Assembly (NCBI RefSeq): GCF_004341445.1
Contig: NZ_SLXV01000029.1
Span: 1-37,312 of the forward strand
DNA: 37,312 nucleotides
Origin: Baia soyae
GTDB lineage: Bacteria > Bacillota > Bacilli > Thermoactinomycetales > Thermoactinomycetaceae
Direction of reading: 5' to 3'
In this document: in pieces, positions 24,550-33,515 of the stretch
Numbering within the stretch: position 1 is the stretch's first letter
Layout: each line of letters begins with the position of its first letter
Notes under the pieces: generated by a model
Seen by the model: the letters and a program-made list of their open reading frames with translations, nothing else
Told to the model about the DNA's origin: nothing
Database searches by the model: none
Position numbers and translations under genes: made by a program

Positions 24550-26058
24550 ATGAACCAACTAATCAAGCGTTTGTTTTCAGACTCGGCTGCATTTGCGATT
24601 GCAACGATGGGAAACAAGCTAGCGGCAGTCGTGTTGGCCCCTATTTATATTCGGATTCTGCAAAAGGACCAACACGCAATTGGCGACTGGGGTTTGACAC
24701 AGACATATACGCTTATTTTAACGTACCTATGTATCCTAGGAACTGATACTGCACTCGCTTATTATTTCTATGACACGAAAGATGAGAAAGATCGTCGAGT
24801 CTACTTCACAAACACATTATTGTTTAGTGTAGGGATGTGCATTCTGTTTAGCGTGCTATCTTTCCTCTTTGACTCTACTCTCTCTTCCGTCGTCTATCGA
24901 AATGATCGTTATGACGATACCCATCTATTGACCATTGCAACCGTTGCGACATTGGGAGCGATTGTCATCCAGCATATTCTCGCCTATGCTCGCTACAACC
25001 GAAGAGTCTGGTTTTTTAATATCTTTTCAATGGCATTTGTGATCGGGTCCTCTGTACTAAGTGTCGTGCTTGCTTATTATATGAAACCGTCTGTGCTGGG
25101 CATATTCTACGGTCAGTTAATAGGTCAAGGTACGGTAGCCCTGATTCTGCTGTGGCTATATCGAAAAGAACTTACTTGGAAATTCTCTAAGCCTCATACG
25201 ATTCAACTCATCAAGTATGGATCTCCCGTGATGATCTCTCTACTATCTTTTTGGATCATGTCATCGATTAGCAGACCGATGCTGAATTACTTAGTACCCG
25301 ATAATGCTGCTATCAAGTACGATGCAAACGCCATCTACGAAGCGACTGTTCGTATCGCCAGTTTTATTGTTTTGATTACGGCACCATTTCAACTAGCTTG
25401 GCGGCCTTTTTCAATGTCCATTAAGGACCGTGATGATGCGAAGCAGGTGTATGGATTAATAGGTAGAGGGTTACTTGTGTTTGGCACATTAGCTATTATG
25501 GTGCTTACATTCTTTATTCAACCTCTATATAACCTCTATATCGGTACGCCAGGTCCAGAGACAAAGGTAGACCTTTCTAGCGGCTACCTATACGTATGGA
25601 TGTTATCGCTGGGGACCTTATTAAACGTATTACATCCTGTATTCGGTGTAGGGCTGTTCATTAAAAAGCAAACCAAGTACATCTCCAGAATCTTTATCCT
25701 CGTTTCTGTGATGTTCTTAATTGGTAACTTTCTACTCGTGCCGTACTTTAAAATTTGGGGTACAGTTAGTATGACCGCAGCTAGTTATTTAATTGCGGTG
25801 ATCTTAATTTATCGGGCGAGCCAAAAAGTGTATCCGGTTGAGTTTAAATTTGGTGCTGTGATGCTCTACATGACCGTGTTCCTTGCCTCGATGGCTTGGA
25901 TTAGCTACGTACAGGCAAATCATCTACCGAATCCGTGGATTACGTATGTAGCGGCATTTGTAGGGAATGTGGCAGTTGTTTTCATTACCGGATTAATTCC
26001 TGTTAACATGTTGAATCGAATTGGCAGTCTTTTGCCCAAACTAGGAGGTAAAAAGTGA
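24550..26058 (+). CDS. Polysaccharide flippase, Wzx-like (MOP superfamily)
   Basis: It is likely to move lipid-linked oligosaccharide units across the cytoplasmic membrane. The 502-aa protein begins with LFSDSAAFAIATMGNKLAAVVLAPIYIRIL, split here as a first helix, and has 12-14 hydrophobic segments as expected of the polysaccharide-biosynthesis MOP family. GGTAGGAG precedes ATG 24550. Presence of a Wzy-like gene right after it supports Wzx/Wzy-dependent assembly. The transported unit cannot be deduced from the protein alone. Confidence 0.88.
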   Translation: MNQLIKRLFSDSAAFAIATMGNKLAAVVLAPIYIRILQKDQHAIGDWGLTQTYTLILTYLCILGTDTALAYYFYDTKDEKDRRVYFTNTLLFSVGMCILFSVLSFLFDSTLSSVVYRNDRYDDTHLLTIATVATLGAIVIQHILAYARYNRRVWFFNIFSMAFVIGSSVLSVVLAYYMKPSVLGIFYGQLIGQGTVALILLWLYRKELTWKFSKPHTIQLIKYGSPVMISLLSFWIMSSISRPMLNYLVPDNAAIKYDANAIYEATVRIASFIVLITAPFQLAWRPFSMSIKDRDDAKQVYGLIGRGLLVFGTLAIMVLTFFIQPLYNLYIGTPGPETKVDLSSGYLYVWMLSLGTLLNVLHPVFGVGLFIKKQTKYISRIFILVSVMFLIGNFLLVPYFKIWGTVSMTAASYLIAVILIYRASQKVYPVEFKFGAVMLYMTVFLASMAWISYVQANHLPNPWITYVAAFVGNVAVVFITGLIPVNMLNRIGSLLPKLGGKK

Positions 26059-26061
26059 GAG

Positions 26062-27507
26062 ATGGTAAATGAAGGTTTCCTTTCTCAACGAAAACGTTTA
26101 GATACGTTGTTTTATCTAACGGCCGCCTTCGCTCTACTCGGGCCTAGCTTTGGTATTCCGGTGACATCCGGTTTTACGTTAACCTTCTTCCGCTTAGCTT
26201 TTTTTGTTTTACTAGCTGGATTCATTTTTCGCTTTGTAAACACAAAGAGCTTGGAAGCAACTTATATGTACCCCATTCGTTGGTATATCGCCTTTCTGTG
26301 TTTTTGGATCGTTTATGCTGTCCTAACATTAACGTGGGTGATCGATATGGGGAAAGGGATTCGCTATGTGGTATTCCTGACGAATATGATCGCGTTAGCC
26401 CTTTCATTTCCGTACTTCATCCGAAATGAATCCTACTATCAGAAAATCACGAAAGTATTATTTGGTGTATATACAGCGATTATTTTATTTGCGGTGTTTG
26501 AATCGGTTACCTTAATCCACCTCCCTACTTCTCGGGCGGCAGATGAAAATGTCTCCGATGGTGTAAGTGCAGCGGTTACATCTGTGTTTACCAACCAAAA
26601 TGATTTGGCGACATGTATTACATTGGCTCTGCCATTTATCGCCGCGGCCATGATCATGTTACCTTTGTCGCGAAAGGCGAAAACGGCACTGTACGGAGTA
26701 TTCATCCTATCCGGCTATGTCTTATTTGCCACAGGATCACGCGTAAACGAGTTGATCGTTCTCCCATTGATTGCAGTCGCTTTGCTCATCCTTTTTTGGA
26801 AGAGCTTGGATCGTAGTCGTTTCAATCTAAAGAGCATACGTAGGAATGGTTTCTTTCTACTTCTCGCTGTTGTATTGATTCAGGTTATGCTGGCCACTAT
26901 GTTGACTCCAGAGGGTCAAAGAGTGGTGGGGGATAAGCTGGGAAGTACTTCTGCTAGCCTCTCTGACCTTCATAATGCGGTTTCGGAGGAGCTTGTAGGG
27001 GAAGAGGGCTCCGGGATAGCAGGCCAGTCAGGAGAAAGCATAACGGTACGTGTGAATCTCTTGAAGCATGGTTTCGATTTCCTAGTGAAAAGCCACTTTA
27101 TGGGTGTGGGAGCAGGAAATATTGAACGATGGATGCATCCTTCTTCAGATGAGTATGTGAGTGGGAATGTGAACAAGGAAAATATCCATAACTGGTGGGC
27201 TGAGATTTTAGTCAACTTTGGTGTTGTCACGTTTGCACTTTATCTATCTTTGTACGTCTGGTTGCTGTGGCGACTGTGGAAGTTGATCAGTTTGAAACGA
27301 TCTCCACATCTCTCTCCGTACCTACGTTTCGGGGCAGTAGCTAGTTTAGCAGCTATGACTGGATACTTTTTCGGTGGTATGGCGATGAGTACCGCGATCC
27401 ACTTCACTCCGATGTGGATTAGCTATGGCTTAGCGTTAGCAGTACTTGTGTTAGGTGAACATCAGAATAAACAAGTTGAACCCAAGTCTATATCTGGATC
27501 GAAATGA
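26062..27507 (+). CDS. O-antigen ligase/polymerase family protein (Wzy-like), copy 1
   Basis: The 481-aa protein has about 11-12 membrane helices and one large extracytoplasmic loop (about residues 280-365), as in Wzy polymerases and WaaL ligases; it probably polymerises or ligates repeat units. Shared with copy 2 at 30830 are FESVTLIHLPTSR, VTSVFTNQNDLAT and IHNWWAEILVNFGV, so the genes are paralogues. ATG 26062 is 3 nt after the flippase stop; its AGGAGGT (26042-26048) is an unusually long 13 nt upstream. Polymerase versus ligase cannot be told apart by reading. Confidence 0.85.
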   Translation: MVNEGFLSQRKRLDTLFYLTAAFALLGPSFGIPVTSGFTLTFFRLAFFVLLAGFIFRFVNTKSLEATYMYPIRWYIAFLCFWIVYAVLTLTWVIDMGKGIRYVVFLTNMIALALSFPYFIRNESYYQKITKVLFGVYTAIILFAVFESVTLIHLPTSRAADENVSDGVSAAVTSVFTNQNDLATCITLALPFIAAAMIMLPLSRKAKTALYGVFILSGYVLFATGSRVNELIVLPLIAVALLILFWKSLDRSRFNLKSIRRNGFFLLLAVVLIQVMLATMLTPEGQRVVGDKLGSTSASLSDLHNAVSEELVGEEGSGIAGQSGESITVRVNLLKHGFDFLVKSHFMGVGAGNIERWMHPSSDEYVSGNVNKENIHNWWAEILVNFGVVTFALYLSLYVWLLWRLWKLISLKRSPHLSPYLRFGAVASLAAMTGYFFGGMAMSTAIHFTPMWISYGLALAVLVLGEHQNKQVEPKSISGSK

Positions 27508-27580
27508 GCGGAGGGAGCCTAGATGGGTAATTCCTCCCCTTTCTATATAGAGCAAGTTGCTATAGGAGCTGAACCCGTGA

Positions 27581-28681
27581 ATGAAAAAAGTAATGATATT
27601 TAGTTCAGTTCATCCTTGTGATGACTCCCGAATTTTTCATAAGCAAGCCGTCTCTTTAGCAAAATCGGGATACGAAGTAGAGCTACACGCGATTTCGGAT
27701 GTAGAAGAGAAGATGGAGCAAGGTGTCCGGATTGTAGGCGTGAAACGGGCGGCCAACCGCTTTCGCAGGTTACTAAAGGGATACGAATTATATAAACGGG
27801 CTCGAAAAAGTGGTGCAGATGTGTTTCACTTTCATGATCCCGAACTACTTCCGTGGGGAGTACTCTTACGGTTGCGGACAGGGAAGCCTGTGATCTATGA
27901 CGTACATGAAGACTTACCCAAACAAATCTATACCAAAGTATGGATTAATCCCAAGATTCGCAGGCCTTTATCTACTCTAGTCCACCAAATTGAAAAGGGG
28001 CTAGCGCGCAAACTAACAGCGGTCATCGCCGCAACAGAGCCTATTGCCAGCCAATTCACCGGGGTGAAGCATCGGGAAGTGATCAAAAACTACCCACTCC
28101 CGATGCCGATGATGGAACGACAAGATGGAAAGAATCAAATCTTATATGTGGGCGGAGTTTCTCGTTTGCGTGGGTATGAGGAAATGATTCAAATGATGAA
28201 TCACATTCCAGAAGAGTTACAAGCAGAATTACACATTATCGGACCGCTCCAACATATCCAAGTGAGTGTAGAGGAAGCTGAACGATTTAGTGAAAGACGG
28301 ATCTACCTTCACGGGAGAATACCCTTTACAGAAGTTCAGCAGAAATTAGCATCGGGGAAAGTCGGATTGGTCTGTTTGCATCCTGTTGAGAACTACCGTG
28401 AGTCTCTACCGATTAAGATGTTTGAGTATATGTCAGCCGGTATGCCTGTACTGGCAACCGATTTCCCGTTATGGAAAGAGATTGTGGAGGGAAGCGACTG
28501 TGGGTTTACGGTAAACGCTCTAGACCCGAAGGAAATGGCAGAGAAGGCAACGCAGATTTTGACCGATTCCGGGCTAGCTAAGTCCATGAGTGTTAATGGA
28601 CGGAGAGCGTACGAGGAACACTACAATTGGCACATTGAAGAGCAGAAATTACTACGCTTGTACCAAGAAATTGGATCATGA
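27581..28681 (+). CDS. GT4-type glycosyltransferase, copy 1
   Basis: The 366-aa protein has a GT-B fold: an N-terminal acceptor domain beginning KVMIFSSVHPCDDSRIFHKQA and a C-terminal donor domain with YVGGVSRLRGYEEMI and the EX7E-type site ESLPIKMFEYMSAGMPVLA. It probably adds one sugar to the lipid-linked unit at the inner membrane face. The ATG at 27581 has TAGGAG only 13 nt upstream, so translation may be weak. It is not closely similar to the second GT4 gene at 32247. Confidence 0.88.
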   Translation: MKKVMIFSSVHPCDDSRIFHKQAVSLAKSGYEVELHAISDVEEKMEQGVRIVGVKRAANRFRRLLKGYELYKRARKSGADVFHFHDPELLPWGVLLRLRTGKPVIYDVHEDLPKQIYTKVWINPKIRRPLSTLVHQIEKGLARKLTAVIAATEPIASQFTGVKHREVIKNYPLPMPMMERQDGKNQILYVGGVSRLRGYEEMIQMMNHIPEELQAELHIIGPLQHIQVSVEEAERFSERRIYLHGRIPFTEVQQKLASGKVGLVCLHPVENYRESLPIKMFEYMSAGMPVLATDFPLWKEIVEGSDCGFTVNALDPKEMAEKATQILTDSGLAKSMSVNGRRAYEEHYNWHIEEQKLLRLYQEIGS

Positions 28682-28716
28682 GATGTTTCATGTAGGAAAA
28701 CAAAGGGGGTATCAGT

Positions 28717-29634
28717 ATGAAAGTCCTTGTAACGGGAGGAGCCGGCTTCATCGGGTCCCATATCGTGGATCAACTGATTGGCGAAGGGCATGAAGTGGTT
28801 GTCCTAGATAATCTGATCACAGGACATGAAGAACAGATTCATCCGAAGGCGGTCTTTTATCGGATCGATGTGACTCATCCAGAAATTCATCAGATATTTG
28901 AAGAAGTCAGACCAGACGCGGTGATTCATCAGGCAGCACAAACGCATGTACCAACATCGATTGAAAAGCCTATCTATGATGCAAATGTAAATATCATGGG
29001 GGTTATTAATTTATTAGAAGCAGCAAAAGATACGGGAGTAAAGAAATTCGTGTATGCTTCTTCTGCCGCTGTATACGGAGAGCCTAAGTATCTGCCAATC
29101 GATGAACATCACCCAACCCATCCCATTTCCCCTTATGGTGTTTCCAAATACACAGTAGAACATTATCTAGATGTGTACCATCGTTTATTTGGGCTTGAGT
29201 ACACAGCACTTCGCTATGCCAATGTGTATGGTATTCGTCAGGACCCAAGAGGAGAAGGCGGCGTTGTATCCATCTTCACCGATAAAGTATTGAGTAAACA
29301 GCCGCTAACGGTATTTGGAGACGGGGAACATACGCGTGACTATGTTTATGTAGAAGATGTAGCCAAAGCAAATGTACAAGCGTTGACTAAAGGCTCTGGT
29401 GAGATTATCAACATCGGTACCGGCGTTCAAACTTCACTAAATGAATTAATCGAAGCGTTTCGGGTGGCCTCTGGAAGGGATGTAGTGGTTACGTATGGAC
29501 CAGAGCGCGCTGGAGATATTAAGGATAGTTATTTTAATGCGATGAAAGCCGCGGACACCTTAGAATGGGTAGCGAAAATCCCATTATTAGATGGTCTTAA
29601 GCAAACCTATCAATACTATTTAAAGAAGTACTAG
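28717..29634 (+). CDS. NAD-dependent epimerase/dehydratase, UDP-glucose 4-epimerase-like
   Basis: This extended SDR protein of 305 aa has GGAGFIGSH (NAD binding), YASSAAVYGEP with the catalytic Ser, and YGVSK with catalytic Tyr and Lys. The C-terminal GDGEHTRDYVYVEDVA is common in GalE/Gne-like epimerases. It probably makes UDP-galactose, UDP-GalNAc or a uronate epimer for the polymer; the substrate is unresolved. AAAGGGGGT lies 8 nt before ATG 28717. It is the last gene of the unit begun at 20256; I see no terminator after it. Confidence 0.88.
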   Translation: MKVLVTGGAGFIGSHIVDQLIGEGHEVVVLDNLITGHEEQIHPKAVFYRIDVTHPEIHQIFEEVRPDAVIHQAAQTHVPTSIEKPIYDANVNIMGVINLLEAAKDTGVKKFVYASSAAVYGEPKYLPIDEHHPTHPISPYGVSKYTVEHYLDVYHRLFGLEYTALRYANVYGIRQDPRGEGGVVSIFTDKVLSKQPLTVFGDGEHTRDYVYVEDVAKANVQALTKGSGEIINIGTGVQTSLNELIEAFRVASGRDVVVTYGPERAGDIKDSYFNAMKAADTLEWVAKIPLLDGLKQTYQYYLKKY

Positions 29635-29771
29635 CATACGCTTCTATATAACAAACTGTGGACCAAGCAGAGCTCGTTACGAACCGATACATAAATCGCT
29701 CAAGCTGTAACAAAACGTCTATTGTTATTTAGGCCCTCCTGGAGTATACTGTGTACATTATAGGCTTGAAA

Positions 29772-29820
29772 CATTACTGTAATGTTACTGTTACTTTTGT
29801 AATCTAACTATGAGTATAAA
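29772..29820 (+). promoter_or_regulatory. TGTAAT/TGTTAC array before the sugar transferase
   Basis: The region holds the palindrome CATTACTGTAATG (29772-29784), two TGTTAC units (29783-29788 and 29789-29794) and TGTAATCT (29798-29805), then TATAAA (29815-29820) as a possible -10. The array resembles those before 20256 and 30830. A TTGACA at 29824 has no -10 at 16-18 nt and is not used here. Confidence 0.45.
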
Positions 29821-29867
29821 CTGTTGACAAACATAGATGATTTATAGCGATCAGGAGTGAATAGCAG

Positions 29868-30512
29868 ATGCGTTTGAAGGCGTCAGTCGAAAACGATGCA
29901 AGTGTTTTGACAGGAAAATTAGGAGTTGCTTCTATGATCTACTCAATCGTTAAACGGGCGTTTGAGGTCCTCTTCTCACTAGCCCTGCTCATCTTTACCT
30001 TACCTGTCCTCGTTCTCTCAGCGATTGCGATTAAAATGGAGTCTCCTGGATCTGTTTTCTACAAGCAAGAGCGAGTTGGACTTCAAGGGAAGAAATTTTG
30101 GATTTATAAGCTACGTTCTATGCGTACAGATGCTGAGAAAAACGGCCCACAGTGGGCGGCTAAAAACGATCCTCGTGTTACACAGGTAGGTAAATTTATT
30201 CGTAAGACGCGAATTGATGAGCTTCCTCAGATTATCAACGTATTGAATGGGGATATGAGCTTAATCGGGCCTCGTCCCGAACGAGATTGTTTTACGGAGC
30301 AATTTGAACAAGAGATTCCTGGATTTAAGAAACGCTTGTTAGTGAAACCAGGCCTTACTGGATGGGCGCAGGTAACAGGTGGTTATGAAGTGACCCCGCG
30401 TGAAAAGTGGGAGCAAGATATGTATTATATTCAAAATCAATCCGTTGCCTTGGATCTACGTATTTTACTCCGAACGGTTTGGGTTGTCTTATCAGGAAGC
30501 GGTGCAAGATAA
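29868..30512 (+). CDS. Polyprenyl-phosphate sugar-1-phosphate transferase (initiating enzyme)
   Basis: The bacterial sugar transferase family moves a sugar phosphate from a UDP-sugar to undecaprenyl phosphate, starting the repeat unit. The 214-aa protein has a membrane segment (about 29-53), KMESPGSVFYKQERVG, YKLRSMRTDAE, DELPQIINVLNGDMSLIGPRPE and PGLTGWAQVTG. Two starts are credible: ATG 29868 (AGGAGTG, 10-nt gap) and ATG 29934 (TTAGGAG, 8-nt gap). The second gives 192 aa beginning MIYSIVKRAFE, the usual family N-terminus. Its stop lies in the terminator stem. It is monocistronic, so initiation of polymer synthesis can be controlled separately. Confidence 0.92.
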   Translation: MRLKASVENDASVLTGKLGVASMIYSIVKRAFEVLFSLALLIFTLPVLVLSAIAIKMESPGSVFYKQERVGLQGKKFWIYKLRSMRTDAEKNGPQWAAKNDPRVTQVGKFIRKTRIDELPQIINVLNGDMSLIGPRPERDCFTEQFEQEIPGFKKRLLVKPGLTGWAQVTGGYEVTPREKWEQDMYYIQNQSVALDLRILLRTVWVVLSGSGAR

Positions 30513-30562
30513 AAAGAAAACACGGATACCATCTCATGATGATCCGTGCTTTCTTTTTATCT
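30507..30562. terminator. Terminator after the sugar transferase gene
   Basis: Arms 30507-30527 and 30542-30562 are complementary at all but one position (21 nt, loop 14 nt), and the left arm includes the stop codon. A-rich and T-rich ends on either side suggest it works in both directions, also for the 36-aa gene. Confidence 0.85.
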
Positions 30563-30576
30563 GACTGTGACTCACA

Positions 30577-30687
30577 TTAGAATATCAGACGAAGTCCTGC
30601 ATACATCAGTAACCAAAACGGTACACTGATCCCAGCGGCATTCATGACACCAATCCAAAATGATTTACCAACGACTGGATATTCCAT
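30577..30687 (-). CDS. 36-aa single-TM micro-protein
   Basis: I do not recognise it. The minus strand reads GGAGGTG, 6 nt, ATG (30687), then 36 codons and TAA. The protein, MEYPVVGKSFWIGVMNAAG followed by a hydrophobic C-terminal stretch, is one membrane helix (about residues 10-35) with a single Lys and a single Arg. A -10-like TATAAT (plus 30720-30725) lies upstream. The near-perfect ribosome binding site and the downstream shared terminator favour a real gene. It diverges from the wzy copy 2 unit. Confidence 0.6.
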   Translation of the reverse strand: MEYPVVGKSFWIGVMNAAGISVPFWLLMYAGLRLIF

Positions 30688-30746
30688 GTGAGGCACCTCC
30701 GTTTTCGCTTTGTAAACTTATTATACGCCACGATATACTCCTTTAG

Positions 30747-30795
30747 TTACATTTGTCGAACTTGTTAACAAAATGTAATCTACAAGTAACATAAT
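30747..30795 (+). promoter_or_regulatory. TGTTAA-TGTAAT-AGTAAC array before the second wzy unit
   Basis: TGTTAA (30763-30768), TGTAAT (30774-30779) and AGTAAC (30785-30790) recur with exact 5-nt gaps, an 11-bp period. TTACATTT (30747-30754) and AAATGTAA (30771-30778) form an inverted repeat. A possible -10 CATAAT lies at 30790-30795. On the minus strand the units read GTTACT, ATTACA, TTAACA, resembling PhoP-box spacing. Confidence 0.5.
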
Positions 30796-30829
30796 CTTGA
30801 TATTGATGGATGAAAAGAGTGAGGGCTTG

Positions 30830-32245
30830 GTGGATCAGTTGTTGCTTCGAAAACAAGATCGATTGGAAAAGATTTTCTATTTTATGATTGCATTTGGGCT
30901 GATCGGCCCGACACTTGGAATAGGTACAGGGGACTTTCGGCTTACCTTTTTTCGGATTGCTTTTTTCGTTTTAGCTGTAGGTACTTTTATACATCTTGTT
31001 TGGAATAGAAAGTACATAAACCATAAGCAAAATAGAGAACTAACTACCATCTACCAAGTGCGTTGGGCTGGAGTTTTCTTCTGTTTTTGGCTTCTTTATG
31101 CAATCATTTCACTCACTTGGGCGGTTAGCTTGAAAGATGGTATCCGATATTTGATCTATCTTGGAATGATGCTTGCGCTCACTTTCTCTTTCCCGTTCTT
31201 TATCCGTACATATGAAAGTCTTTGGAAAACAGCAAAAACTCTTGTAGCAGTATATGCCATGATTATCGGTTATGCTGTTTTCGAGTCGATGACCTTTATC
31301 CATTTACCCGCTTCTAGGGGTTATAATTCTGAATTTGTAAGTGTTGTCACTTCTGTTTTTACCAATCAAAATGACTTGGCTACGTTTATTACGTTGGCTC
31401 TGCCATTTCTGATTACAGCCATCTTTATGTTACCACTACATAAAAAATATAAATGGGTCCTTTATGTTGGCTGTATCTTTAGCCTCTACACCCTTTTCGC
31501 AACCGGCTCACGTAGTAATGTGATGTTAGCCCTGCCGCTTGCTTGTGCAGTGCTATTGCTGGGAGCTTTTTTCGTGGTGAAGCGCGAGAAATGGACGAAG
31601 AAAAACGTGACTAAAGCGATTATAGCGGTCATAGCGGCTGTTATTTTGGCTAATGCAGTAGGTGTTGTTCTTTTGTCAGATAAGGCAAGGGCTGCAAATA
31701 ATGCGAAATTGGCTTCTATTTTCGGCTTTTTAGGTGATTTTCAAAAAGGGGGCTGGGATGCAGAAGGAGAAGGTGTCATTGAAGGAGAAACGGGACGAAG
31801 CGCTACGGTTCGTAAGTTTCTGATTATCAATGGATTCCACTTCTTGCATAAGTCACATTATTTGGGAGTGGGGCCGGGTAATATCGAGCCACTAATGGAA
31901 GGTGCACCCCATGTCGATAAAAAGAATATGCACAATTGGTGGCTAGAAGTCCTCGTTAACTTTGGAGTTCTGATCTTTGTTCTGTACATGGCTGTATACT
32001 TCTGGCTCTTATGGCGTTTATGGAAGTTTGCTTCTTTAAAGCATGGGGCATTCACGAGTCCTGTGATTCGTTGGAGCGCTTTTGCTACATTATCCAGTCT
32101 GATCGGCTTCTTCTTTGGGGGGATGGCGCCTAGTAGCTGCATTCACTATACACCGATGTGGATTACGGTTGGGATCGGATTAGCTGTGGTTGCAATGGGT
32201 GAATTGGAGAGAAAGAAACAGGTCGTTGCACAAGGAAGTGAATGA
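30830..32245 (+). CDS. O-antigen ligase/polymerase family protein (Wzy-like), copy 2
   Basis: The 471-aa membrane protein is a paralogue of the product of 26062: FESMTFIHLPASR, VTSVFTNQNDLATFITLALPF and MHNWWLEVLVNFGV align throughout, and both end in a TPMWI helix. GTG 30830 is chosen because GTGAGGG lies 4 nt upstream and the N-terminus then aligns with copy 1 (VDQLLLRKQDRLEKIFYF against VNEGFLSQRKRLDTLFYL). In-frame TTG 30797 or ATG 30806 would add 8-11 residues. One copy may polymerise and the other ligate the polymer (inference). A GT4 gene follows after 1 nt. Confidence 0.85.
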   Translation: MDQLLLRKQDRLEKIFYFMIAFGLIGPTLGIGTGDFRLTFFRIAFFVLAVGTFIHLVWNRKYINHKQNRELTTIYQVRWAGVFFCFWLLYAIISLTWAVSLKDGIRYLIYLGMMLALTFSFPFFIRTYESLWKTAKTLVAVYAMIIGYAVFESMTFIHLPASRGYNSEFVSVVTSVFTNQNDLATFITLALPFLITAIFMLPLHKKYKWVLYVGCIFSLYTLFATGSRSNVMLALPLACAVLLLGAFFVVKREKWTKKNVTKAIIAVIAAVILANAVGVVLLSDKARAANNAKLASIFGFLGDFQKGGWDAEGEGVIEGETGRSATVRKFLIINGFHFLHKSHYLGVGPGNIEPLMEGAPHVDKKNMHNWWLEVLVNFGVLIFVLYMAVYFWLLWRLWKFASLKHGAFTSPVIRWSAFATLSSLIGFFFGGMAPSSCIHYTPMWITVGIGLAVVAMGELERKKQVVAQGSE

Positions 32246-32246
32246 A

Positions 32247-33449
32247 TTGACGAAAAAAGTTCTGGTTGTTTCACATATGTACCCGAGTGAAGTAAATCCA
32301 CAATCTGGGATCTTTGTACATAATCAGACAAAGGCACTGCGAGATGCAGGATGCGAAGTGCGGGTAGTCGTACCGATTCCGAGCTTTCCTCTGTATAAAA
32401 AGTGGAAGGGTTACACAAACTTACCTAATCGCACAGATCTTGATGGAATCCCTGTCCATTATGTGCCGACAAGGATGTTTCCGGGTGGTTTCTTTTTTCA
32501 TCGCTATGGAGCGTTTTATATACGATCACTACAAACAATCTTGCATCAAATGAAGCAGGAATTTCCGTATGAGGTACTTCATTGTCACACGATTTTTCCA
32601 GACGGCTATGCAGGTGGGCAGTTGAAAGAGGCATTAGGAGTTCCAGTCATTAGCACGATTCACGGCTCTGATATTATGCTTTATCCAAAGAAAAATAAAA
32701 AGATGTATGAACGAACGGTCGAGGCGCTAAGAAAAAGCGATTATCTCATCACGGTAAGTGATCGTCTTCGTAGTGAGGTGGATCAAATGGTGCCAGGATT
32801 ACCAGTATCCACGATCTATAACGGCTTTGATCCTAATCGTTTTTACTCTATCGATCATCTAGAGGCTCGTCTTCGTCTGGGAATCCCATCCGAGGGCAAA
32901 AAGATTATATTTATCGGAAATCTACTTCCTGTAAAGGGAATTAACTATTTGCTACAAGCTTTTCACCGCCTCGTTCAGGATGATCAGCACGAAGGTCTAG
33001 ATCTGTATCTAGTAGGTGCAGGACCCCTCAAAAGTGGCCTAGAGGAAGAGATCACAAAGCTTGGGCTCTCCGATAGGATTCATATGATGGGCAGAAGGCC
33101 TTATGATGAGATGCCACTATGGATGAATAGTGCCGATGTGATTGCTTTAACCAGTCTAAGCGAGGGACTACCTTCCATCCTACTGGAATCAATGGGGTGT
33201 GGACGCCCGATGGTGGCTACGGACGTTGGTGGAATCAAAGAAGTCCTGCAAGATGGCGTGACAGGAAGACTTGCCCGTCCAAAAGATGCAGTTCATATCG
33301 CGCAATGTTTGCATGAAGTGTTAACAATGGACGATGTACGAGAAGAGCTAGGAAAACAAGCATATGTAGCTTCGAGCGGCTTCTCTTTGGAGCAAAATGC
33401 GAATCAAGTGATCGAGTGCTATGAGAAAATAAAATCATTGACATATTAA
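32247..33449 (+). CDS. GT4-type glycosyltransferase, copy 2
   Basis: The 400-aa GT-B protein starts TKKVLVVSHMYPSEVNPQSGI, has STIHGSDIMLYPKKNK in the acceptor domain, and the donor-site blocks IFIGNLLPVKGINYLLQAF and SLSEGLPSILLESMGCGRP with the EX7E glutamates. Start TTG 32247 has AAGGAAGTG at 6 nt, inside the end of the preceding wzy gene, implying coupling. The sequence differs clearly from the GT4 encoded at 27581, so a different linkage is likely. The TTGACA of the met promoter lies in its last codons. Confidence 0.9.
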   Translation: MTKKVLVVSHMYPSEVNPQSGIFVHNQTKALRDAGCEVRVVVPIPSFPLYKKWKGYTNLPNRTDLDGIPVHYVPTRMFPGGFFFHRYGAFYIRSLQTILHQMKQEFPYEVLHCHTIFPDGYAGGQLKEALGVPVISTIHGSDIMLYPKKNKKMYERTVEALRKSDYLITVSDRLRSEVDQMVPGLPVSTIYNGFDPNRFYSIDHLEARLRLGIPSEGKKIIFIGNLLPVKGINYLLQAFHRLVQDDQHEGLDLYLVGAGPLKSGLEEEITKLGLSDRIHMMGRRPYDEMPLWMNSADVIALTSLSEGLPSILLESMGCGRPMVATDVGGIKEVLQDGVTGRLARPKDAVHIAQCLHEVLTMDDVREELGKQAYVASSGFSLEQNANQVIECYEKIKSLTY

Positions 33450-33466
33450 ATAAATTGATCTAGTAT
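33438..33466 (+). promoter_or_regulatory. Sigma-A promoter of metNIQ
   Basis: A perfect TTGACA (33438-33443) and TAGTAT (33461-33466, 4/6) are 17 nt apart. Transcription would start near 33473, placing the whole riboswitch in the leader. The -35 lies inside the end of the glycosyltransferase gene. Confidence 0.7.
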
Positions 33467-33515
33467 AAGCGTTAGTTCGTTGCAATCATGAATTTACAAA
33501 TGAATATCTTGAGAT

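Noticed and set aside
29824-29846. Perfect TTGACA before the sugar transferase gene
   Set aside because: No acceptable -10 lies 16-18 nt downstream; TATAAA upstream is the better -10 candidate.
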